Assembly (NCBI GenBank): GCA_934320895.1
Contig: CAKRFY010000010.1
Span: forward strand, 1-64,000
Source of the DNA: an uncultured Lachnospiraceae bacterium
GTDB taxonomy: Bacteria; Bacillota; Clostridia; Lachnospirales; Lachnospiraceae
Length of the DNA stretch: 64,000 bases
Reading direction: 5' to 3'
The notes under the pieces are model-generated. The model worked only from the letters and a program-made list of their open reading frames with translations, was not told the origin of the DNA and made no database searches. The position numbers and the translations under genes are program-made. Positions within the stretch are counted from its first letter, which is position 1. Each line of letters starts with the position of its first letter. This document shows, piece by piece, positions 58,001 to 64,000 of the stretch.

Positions 58001-58591
58001 ATGGCAGGAAAAAATGCAACAAAAAGAAATACAACTACAGCAAAGAAAACAGAAGCACCAAAGACTATAAGTGTTTCAAAAGAAAATGTAACAAAAACAG
58101 ATGAAAGTCTCACAAAGGTTAATGAAGCAGAAAATAAAACTTCAGAAGTTTCTCAGAGCACAACACAAAAAGCAGCTCCTAAAAAACCAGGAAGAAAACC
58201 TGCTGAGAAGAAAGTCGCTGAGAAGCAGACTGTAGAGAAAAAAGAAAGTATTAAGGAAGTTCCAACATCAGAAATCAAATCAGATACAGAAGTGAAAAAC
58301 GAAGAAAATACTGATATAACAAAAGAGATAAAAAAGAGGGGCAGAAAACCAGGAAGCAAAAATAAGCAGAAAGAAAAAGAACAGCTTACACCAGAAGTAT
58401 ACTTACAGTACTGTGGAGAAGAGGCTGATCAGAATGCTGTTATTGAAAGAATAAAAGAGCAGTATGTCGCTGAGGGACACAGAGCAGGAAATATTAAATC
58501 GTTAAAGCTTTACTTAAAGCCAGAAGATAGAGCAGCATATTATGTTATAAATGATCGTTATGCAGGTAAAGTCGATTTATTTAATTTTTAA
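58001..58591 (+). CDS. Lys-rich protein with two AT-hook-like motifs (DUF6465-like)
   Basis: A 196-residue protein. The first 130 residues are low-complexity (Lys, Thr, Glu, Pro) with two AT-hook-like cores, KPGRKPA near 62 and KRGRKPGSKNK near 110. The last 65 residues form a small conserved domain (EVYLQYCGEEADQNAVIERIKEQYVAEGHRAG) resembling DUF6465. DNA binding is likely; role unknown. The ATG at 58001 has GGAGG just upstream; an in-frame TTG at 57989 overlaps that site and is rejected. Confidence 0.8.
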   Translation: MAGKNATKRNTTTAKKTEAPKTISVSKENVTKTDESLTKVNEAENKTSEVSQSTTQKAAPKKPGRKPAEKKVAEKQTVEKKESIKEVPTSEIKSDTEVKNEENTDITKEIKKRGRKPGSKNKQKEKEQLTPEVYLQYCGEEADQNAVIERIKEQYVAEGHRAGNIKSLKLYLKPEDRAAYYVINDRYAGKVDLFNF

Positions 58592-58627
58592 GTTGTTTCA
58601 GAATAGTTTTTCATGAAGTTATAAAAA

Positions 58628-58657
58628 GGGCAAGACTGTTTTGGTCTTGTCTTTTTT
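58628..58657 (+). terminator. Terminator after the AT-hook protein gene
   Basis: GGCAAGAC pairs with GTCTTGTC (one G-T pair), followed by six T residues. Confidence 0.85.
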
Positions 58658-58688
58658 GTTATAAAACAGCCATATATGGAGGAAGTCG

Positions 58689-60962
58689 ATGATAAATATT
58701 CTTATATTTATGATATGTTTAGTAATTATCGGGTTGTTACTATGTATATATAAATGCAGAAAGACGGATACTAAAGTTGCAAAATCCATATCAAGATTGT
58801 TATCTATAGCACTTGTTACTGTAACAAGTTATTTGATTTTTGGTTTTTCTGATAATGATATGGCTGCATATATTTTTGCAACAATATATTGTGGGTCTAT
58901 AGACTGGCTATTGGTTGGCTTTTTTGACTTTTCAATAATTTATACAGAATTTTCTTTTACACATATAAGAACAAATATTGTGATATGTATTATTTCTATA
59001 GTTGATAATATCTTACTGATTTTAAATATATATATGCACAATGCATTTTTAATACACAAAAACAGTGTTCTTGAAAATAATTTTAATAGTATATCCGACT
59101 TTGGAATTATTTTTTATTTTCACCTTATGTTTTCTTATATAATGGTTATAGGTATCATTGTAGTGATGATGAAGAAAATTCTAACAGTACCAAGATTCTA
59201 CAGAGAAAAATATAGTATTGTATTAGGAACATTTGTGTTTGTTATTATCTTAAATGCTGTATTTGTCAGCACAAATGAGCCAATTGATATATCAATACCT
59301 TTTTATATAATTGAGGCTATATTTATAAGTTACTATGCAGTAAGCTTTATGCCTAAAGGACTTGTTGAAAAAACGCTTTCACTGGTCGTTGACGATATGA
59401 ACAGTGGAATAATATGTTTTGATTTTCAGGGAAAGTGTATATATGCAAATGGTCTTGCCAGAGATTTATTTGAAGCAGGTGATGATATAAAAATATTTGA
59501 AAAATATCTGCCTATATGGCTTGAGCGGAGGCATATGGAAGGTGAAGATGCCTCAACATGGACCGAAGGGCATATATACAAGGATGAAGAAATTTATATC
59601 AGGGCTGAATTTAAGAGGATCCTTGACGAAAAAGATATGCTTATAGGATATTATTTTTGCATGAGTGACAGAACAAATGAAATTGAAAAATACCGAAGTG
59701 CCATTTATCGTGCAAATCATGATAACCTTACTGGAATCTATACAAGAGAAAAGTTTTATGATGAAGTAAGTGAGGTAATACATATAAATCCTGATATAAA
59801 ACGCTTGATAATATGTACTAAAATAAATAATTTCCAGATGATAAATGATCTGTTTGGAATTGAAATGGGAGATGAGGTATTAAAACAGCAGGCTGAAATA
59901 TTAAAAGAAAAAGCTGGAACAGATTATGTTTATGGAAGGCTTATAGGCGACAAATTTGCAATATGTGCACCAAAAGATCTGTTTGATATTGATAGCTTTG
60001 TTAAAAAAAATACTGAAATCGGGAAAATATATCACCAAAAACTTTTTGGTGTTTATATAAATATAGGAGTTTATGAGATAACAGATATAAATGAGTCTGT
60101 TTCAGATATGTGTGATAAAGCATATATAGCAATTGATGGTATTACTGAAAATAATGACTGTAATATCGCTTACTTTGATTCTGCAATCCTTAGTGAAGTC
60201 AATTATGAAAAAGAAATGGTACATGATTTTGAAACTGCGCTTAATGAGGAACAATTTAAAATAAATTTACAACCAAGAGTTTCAGAAGATGGAAAAGTAA
60301 AAGGAGCAGAAGCTCTTGTAAGATGGGAACATCCTGTAAAGGGGATGATAATGCCGGGAGAATTTATAAAGGTATTTGAAAAAAAAGGATTAATATATCG
60401 ACTTGATGCGTGGGTTTGGGAACAATCTGTAAAGCAGCTCAAAAGATGGAAAGAAAAAGGAAGAGAAGACTTATATATTTCAATAAATATTTCAGCTAAA
60501 GATTTCTTTTATCTTGATGTTTACAAAATACTTACGAGATTTATAAACAAATATGATGTAAATCCGGCTAATTTAAGACTTGAGATAACAGAAAATGTCA
60601 TTATGACTGAAACAGAGGGAAAATTAAATGTACTGTCAGCACTTAGTAAGTTTGGTTTTCAGATTGAAATGGATGATTTTGGTGGAGGATATTCGTCATT
60701 AAATATGCTTAAAAGTATGCATGTTGACAATGTGAAGTTTGATATGAAATTTATCAAAGAAAATATGCATGATGAGAAAAATGTTGCTGTTCTTGATTCT
60801 ACGGCCCTTTTAACTAAGAATCTTGGAAAAGGTCTGATAATAGTGGGTGTAGAAACAAAAGATGAGGTTGATACTCTCATAAAACATGGATGTGGAATGT
60901 TTCAGGGATATTATTTTTCAAAACCTTTATCGGTTGAAGTATTTGAAGACAAGTTTTTGTGA
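58689..60962 (+). CDS. Membrane 7TM-PAS-GGDEF(degenerate)-EAL cyclic-di-GMP phosphodiesterase
   Basis: A 757-residue protein with about seven N-terminal helices (residues 1-225), a PAS-like segment, a GGDEF domain near 340-495 and an EAL domain near 510-755. The GGDEF site is RLIGDKF instead of RxGGDEF, so cyclase activity is probably lost. The EAL site looks intact: EALVRW, INISAKDF, EITENV, DDFGGGYSSL and GVETKDE are present. The protein therefore likely degrades cyclic-di-GMP, with the GGDEF part as regulator. The next gene is a membrane hybrid kinase, probably in the same operon. Confidence 0.9.
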   Translation: MINILIFMICLVIIGLLLCIYKCRKTDTKVAKSISRLLSIALVTVTSYLIFGFSDNDMAAYIFATIYCGSIDWLLVGFFDFSIIYTEFSFTHIRTNIVICIISIVDNILLILNIYMHNAFLIHKNSVLENNFNSISDFGIIFYFHLMFSYIMVIGIIVVMMKKILTVPRFYREKYSIVLGTFVFVIILNAVFVSTNEPIDISIPFYIIEAIFISYYAVSFMPKGLVEKTLSLVVDDMNSGIICFDFQGKCIYANGLARDLFEAGDDIKIFEKYLPIWLERRHMEGEDASTWTEGHIYKDEEIYIRAEFKRILDEKDMLIGYYFCMSDRTNEIEKYRSAIYRANHDNLTGIYTREKFYDEVSEVIHINPDIKRLIICTKINNFQMINDLFGIEMGDEVLKQQAEILKEKAGTDYVYGRLIGDKFAICAPKDLFDIDSFVKKNTEIGKIYHQKLFGVYINIGVYEITDINESVSDMCDKAYIAIDGITENNDCNIAYFDSAILSEVNYEKEMVHDFETALNEEQFKINLQPRVSEDGKVKGAEALVRWEHPVKGMIMPGEFIKVFEKKGLIYRLDAWVWEQSVKQLKRWKEKGREDLYISINISAKDFFYLDVYKILTRFINKYDVNPANLRLEITENVIMTETEGKLNVLSALSKFGFQIEMDDFGGGYSSLNMLKSMHVDNVKFDMKFIKENMHDEKNVAVLDSTALLTKNLGKGLIIVGVETKDEVDTLIKHGCGMFQGYYFSKPLSVEVFEDKFL

Positions 60963-61002
60963 TTTATAAATTAGCAGATGAGTTTTTGTTTGGAGGATGA
61001 GT

Positions 61003-63201
61003 ATGACATTTAAATATGAATATGATATAGCAGCTGCTGTTATATTGTTTTTTCTGCTTGTATATAATTTTTTTATTCCACAGTTAAAGGGTCTTGAAGT
61101 CAGATTGTTTAGGATTTTTTTACTATTTGGATTTATAAGTAGTTTTGCAGATATGACATGTGGTGTGTTTATTTCTGTATATTATAGGAGTAACCTATTA
61201 TTAAATTACCTGTTTATATGGCTTAACTTCTCTACAACTCATTTGCTTGCTCCTATATACCTTATGTTTGTTATTGCCTTGACAAAAGGTTATAAAAAAT
61301 TGCCAGCCAAGGAGTATTTATGGTTTATACCTGCTTCTATAATTCAGATATTGATATTTTTTTCACCTATTACTAGGTGGGTATATTCATATTCGGCACA
61401 ATATGGTTATAATAGAGGCATATTAATGCCACTATTGGTTGGCGTATCTGTATTTTATATGATATTTGCTTCAATGATCATATGGTTTAATGGAAAACAT
61501 TTTGGTATATATTATCAGTTAACAGCAACAGTATTTTTTGTTATTTCAGTGTTATTACTTGCTATTCAAATGATCATTGGTAAATATGTTCTTCTGGATG
61601 CGGCAATGGCTCTTAATGCTTTTATCATGCAGTTGACATTGTTACATCCCAAGATGATAAGAGATGCAAATGAGAAAGAAATCGTTGCAAGAAAAGCAGC
61701 GGAGGCTGCTAATGCAGCAAAATCTTCATTTCTTGCAAATATGTCACATGAGCTTAGAACACCATTAAATGCTATCTATGGTATGACCGAACTTCTTGAA
61801 AAGAGCGCTCTTGATAAAAATCAAGAAGAATCCGTTAATACTATACGGCAAGCGAGTGAAAAACTTATCTCAATAGTTGATGACCTGCTTAACTATTCAA
61901 AAATCGACTCTGGAAATCTTGGAATAAATGAGATTGAGTATGAATTTCCAAAACTTCTAGAAGAAGCCGAAAACTATATGATGGAGCAGCTTGATGGAAA
62001 AAATATAGATTTTGAGGTTAATGTTGGTTCAGAAATTCCTAAAAAATTATACGGAGATTATGAGAAAGTATATACTATTTTAAAAAACATATTAAGCAAC
62101 GCATCGAAGTTCACTGAAAAAGGCAAGATCATTCTTGATATCTCGTTTAATGTTTTTGCTGAAAATAATATCAAGATAATATTTAAAGTCAAGGATACAG
62201 GTATAGGTATAAAACCGGTCGATATGAAGAAATTATTTAAAAGCTTTAGTCAGGTTGACGATAAGACTAATAGAAAAGCACAGGGAACCGGTATAGGTCT
62301 TGCGTTGTCAAAACAACTTGCAAATCTGTTGAATGGTGATATTGAAGTAGAAAGTGAATATGGTTTTGGAAGCAGTTTTGAAATAAACATATTACAAAAG
62401 TATCTGGAACTTGAAAAGCTTCCAGATGAGAGGGAAGTAATAAATTATAAAGTATACCTTTATACTGAGGAATATGATCTAAAATGGCATATAAGTAAAA
62501 TTTTTTCAAGACTTGGTATATCCGTTATATTTGTACACAATATAAAGCAATTAGAAAAAATACCACTTAAAAAGATCAACAATATGAAGACAATACTGTT
62601 ATATTCATATGAAAAAAGTAAAAAAGAAGTGGAATCACTTAATCTGCCGTTTAGGACTATTGCAATAGCAGAAGCTAAAACCGTGATTGCAAAAGAGGAT
62701 GAAAAACGTGTTCTTGTGAAACCAGTGGATATTTTTAAGATACGAAAAATTGTCTTTGAACAAATGTATGATATAGTTTTCAAAGATAAAACAACACAGG
62801 AAACTATGCATGAGTTTGACCTTAGCAATATACACATTGCTCTAGTAGATGATAACAAAGTAAATTTAAGAATAGAAGCAGCTTTATTAAAGGATTTTAA
62901 AGTCAAAATTGAGGCTTTTACCAGTGGAGCTGCAATTTTAAAGGCATACCAGCTTGGACGAAAATATGATATAATCTTTATGGATCATATGATGCCAGAA
63001 CTTGATGGAGTTGAGACCACAAAACGGATAAGAAATCTTCCGGGAGATATCGGAAAATCAGTTAAAATAATTGCACTTACTGCAAATGTGGTACAAGGGG
63101 TCGAAAATGAATATATTGCATCGGGTATGGACGACTGGCTTTTTAAACCAGTTAAACAGGAACAATTAAAAGGGATGATTTTAAAACATTTGAAATTATA
63201 A
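61003..63201 (+). CDS. Membrane hybrid histidine kinase with pseudo-receiver and receiver domain
   Basis: A 732-residue protein. About seven N-terminal helices (residues 1-215) are followed by a dimerisation box NMSHELRTPLNA near 245 and ATPase boxes DTGIGI and GTGIGLALS. A receiver-like segment (about 480-590) has no phospho-acceptor Asp (TILLYSYEK at that place). The C-terminal canonical receiver has LVDDNK and FMDHMMPELDG. The start at 61003 follows GGAGG by 6 bases; the ATG at 60997 touches the site. It follows the EAL gene by 40 bases. Confidence 0.9.
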   Translation: MTFKYEYDIAAAVILFFLLVYNFFIPQLKGLEVRLFRIFLLFGFISSFADMTCGVFISVYYRSNLLLNYLFIWLNFSTTHLLAPIYLMFVIALTKGYKKLPAKEYLWFIPASIIQILIFFSPITRWVYSYSAQYGYNRGILMPLLVGVSVFYMIFASMIIWFNGKHFGIYYQLTATVFFVISVLLLAIQMIIGKYVLLDAAMALNAFIMQLTLLHPKMIRDANEKEIVARKAAEAANAAKSSFLANMSHELRTPLNAIYGMTELLEKSALDKNQEESVNTIRQASEKLISIVDDLLNYSKIDSGNLGINEIEYEFPKLLEEAENYMMEQLDGKNIDFEVNVGSEIPKKLYGDYEKVYTILKNILSNASKFTEKGKIILDISFNVFAENNIKIIFKVKDTGIGIKPVDMKKLFKSFSQVDDKTNRKAQGTGIGLALSKQLANLLNGDIEVESEYGFGSSFEINILQKYLELEKLPDEREVINYKVYLYTEEYDLKWHISKIFSRLGISVIFVHNIKQLEKIPLKKINNMKTILLYSYEKSKKEVESLNLPFRTIAIAEAKTVIAKEDEKRVLVKPVDIFKIRKIVFEQMYDIVFKDKTTQETMHEFDLSNIHIALVDDNKVNLRIEAALLKDFKVKIEAFTSGAAILKAYQLGRKYDIIFMDHMMPELDGVETTKRIRNLPGDIGKSVKIIALTANVVQGVENEYIASGMDDWLFKPVKQEQLKGMILKHLKL

Positions 63202-63244
63202 ATGTTTCGATTGCGTATCATACATGAAAGGAAATGATTTTATA

Positions 63245-64000
63245 ATGAAAACCGTAAAAGAAAAATTAAGATTACTTAGAACAAAAATGAAGGATGAAAA
63301 TATAAAGGCATATATTGTTTATACTGAGGATTTTCATGGTTCTGAATATGTAGGTGATTATTTTAAAGAAAGGGAATATTTATCAGGTTTTACAGGATCT
63401 GCTGGAACGCTTACCGTTCTTGAAGATGAGGCAGCTTTATGGACAGATGGAAGATATTTTTTACAGGCAGAAAATGAACTTGCTGGCTCTGATATCAGAC
63501 TTATGAAAATGTTTCAGCCAGGAGTACCTTCACTTGAAGAATACTTATATGATAAGTTGCCTGAGAATAGTCAGGTGGCTTTTGATGGAAGAACTACAAG
63601 TATATCATTTGCAGAAAAATTGAATAAAAAACTTAGCTTAAAAAACATTTCCTTTGTCTATGATGTGGACTATATAGACGATTTTTGGGAGGACAGACCT
63701 ACACTTTCAAAGAAACCTGTATGGAAACTTTCAGAAAAGTATGCAGGTGTGCCTTCAGAAAATAAATTTGAAAAACTCAGAAAAAAAATGGCTGAATATG
63801 ATACAAATGTATTTGTTTTATCGGCTTTAGATGAGATTGCATGGCTTTTAAATCTAAGAGGTGATGATGTCCTGTGTAATCCAGTATTTTTATCATATAT
63901 GATAATATATAAAGAAAATGCTGTATTATATGCGGATGACAGTATTTTTAGCACTGAAATAAAAAAATACATTGATTCATTGAAAATAGAAGTCAGACCA
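63245..64000 (+). CDS. Xaa-Pro aminopeptidase, N-terminal part (cut by window end)
   Basis: 252 codons are visible with no stop. The translation begins MKTVKEKLRLLRTKMKDENI and shows the creatinase N-terminal-domain features YLSGFTGSAGTLTVL near residue 46, ALWTDGRYFLQAENEL near 65 and ALDEIAWLLNLRGDD near 197. The full family enzyme, about 590 residues, has a C-terminal metal-dependent peptidase domain that lies beyond the window. It removes N-terminal residues next to proline. A GGA site lies about 10 bases before the ATG at 63245. Confidence 0.92.
   Translation, partial: MKTVKEKLRLLRTKMKDENIKAYIVYTEDFHGSEYVGDYFKEREYLSGFTGSAGTLTVLEDEAALWTDGRYFLQAENELAGSDIRLMKMFQPGVPSLEEYLYDKLPENSQVAFDGRTTSISFAEKLNKKLSLKNISFVYDVDYIDDFWEDRPTLSKKPVWKLSEKYAGVPSENKFEKLRKKMAEYDTNVFVLSALDEIAWLLNLRGDDVLCNPVFLSYMIIYKENAVLYADDSIFSTEIKKYIDSLKIEVRP

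Overview
The window looks like chromosome of a low-GC, anaerobic, motile member of the Clostridia, most likely family Lachnospiraceae. This is inferred from the AT-rich code, strong GGAGG ribosome-binding sites, and the gene mix: phosphoketolase, formate-tetrahydrofolate ligase, DUF3793, DUF4846, DUF6465-like and BspA-like proteins, and a selenium-dependent molybdenum hydroxylase island. No rRNA, tRNA, CRISPR array, phage or insertion sequence was seen.

Layout. 1-534: end of an upstream gene, a terminator and a decayed response-regulator fragment. 535-2919: phosphoketolase. 3133-5988 (minus): chemotaxis receptor followed by an AraC regulator. 6107-23888 (plus): one promoter followed by 19 same-strand genes. 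They form a selenium/molybdenum system: purine permease, YqeC/YqeB, MoaC, Mog, a MoeA-like protein, MoaA, a MOSC-XdhC fusion, ModABC, an EF2568-type cysteine desulfurase, SelD, YedF, a DUF3343 carrier, the three hydroxylase subunits (FAD, 2Fe-2S, molybdopterin) and MocA. Together they could import purine and molybdate, build and cytidylate the cofactor, mobilise selenium and insert both into one hydroxylase. The MPT synthase genes (moaD, moaE) are not here.

24039-27275: soluble hybrid kinase, ending tail to tail with a minus-strand TerD/AIM24 pair (27272-28865). 29120-42034 (plus): small hypothetical, phosphatase, aconitase-like hydratase, secreted nuclease, FtsK, two tandem ATP-grasp ligases, formate-THF ligase and a BspA/transglutaminase lipoprotein. 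42236-43649 (minus): pyrB-pyrI. 44019-53051: enolase, MATE exporter, LysR regulator, a four-helix protein, a metal exporter-like permease with a Fur-family regulator behind two tandem palindromic boxes, a DUF2798 membrane protein, a beta-helix surface protein and a DUF4846 protein. 53256-58591: ctc (L25) with a structured leader, DUF445, DUF3793, then a NiCo riboswitch controlling a cation-diffusion exporter and an EamA transporter, then an AT-hook-like protein. 58689-64000: an EAL signalling protein, a second hybrid kinase and the start of a proline aminopeptidase.

Most notable for follow-up: (1) the NiCo riboswitch, whose second terminator carries in its loop a copy of the first terminator's 5' arm; (2) a roughly 47-bp dispersed intergenic hairpin repeat in six copies, with a compensatory base-pair change; (3) the complete selenium-molybdenum island; (4) the tandem Fur-type boxes; (5) the folded leader of ctc; (6) the tandem ATP-grasp pair. 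Where an in-frame upstream start existed, starts were chosen by ribosome-binding site.
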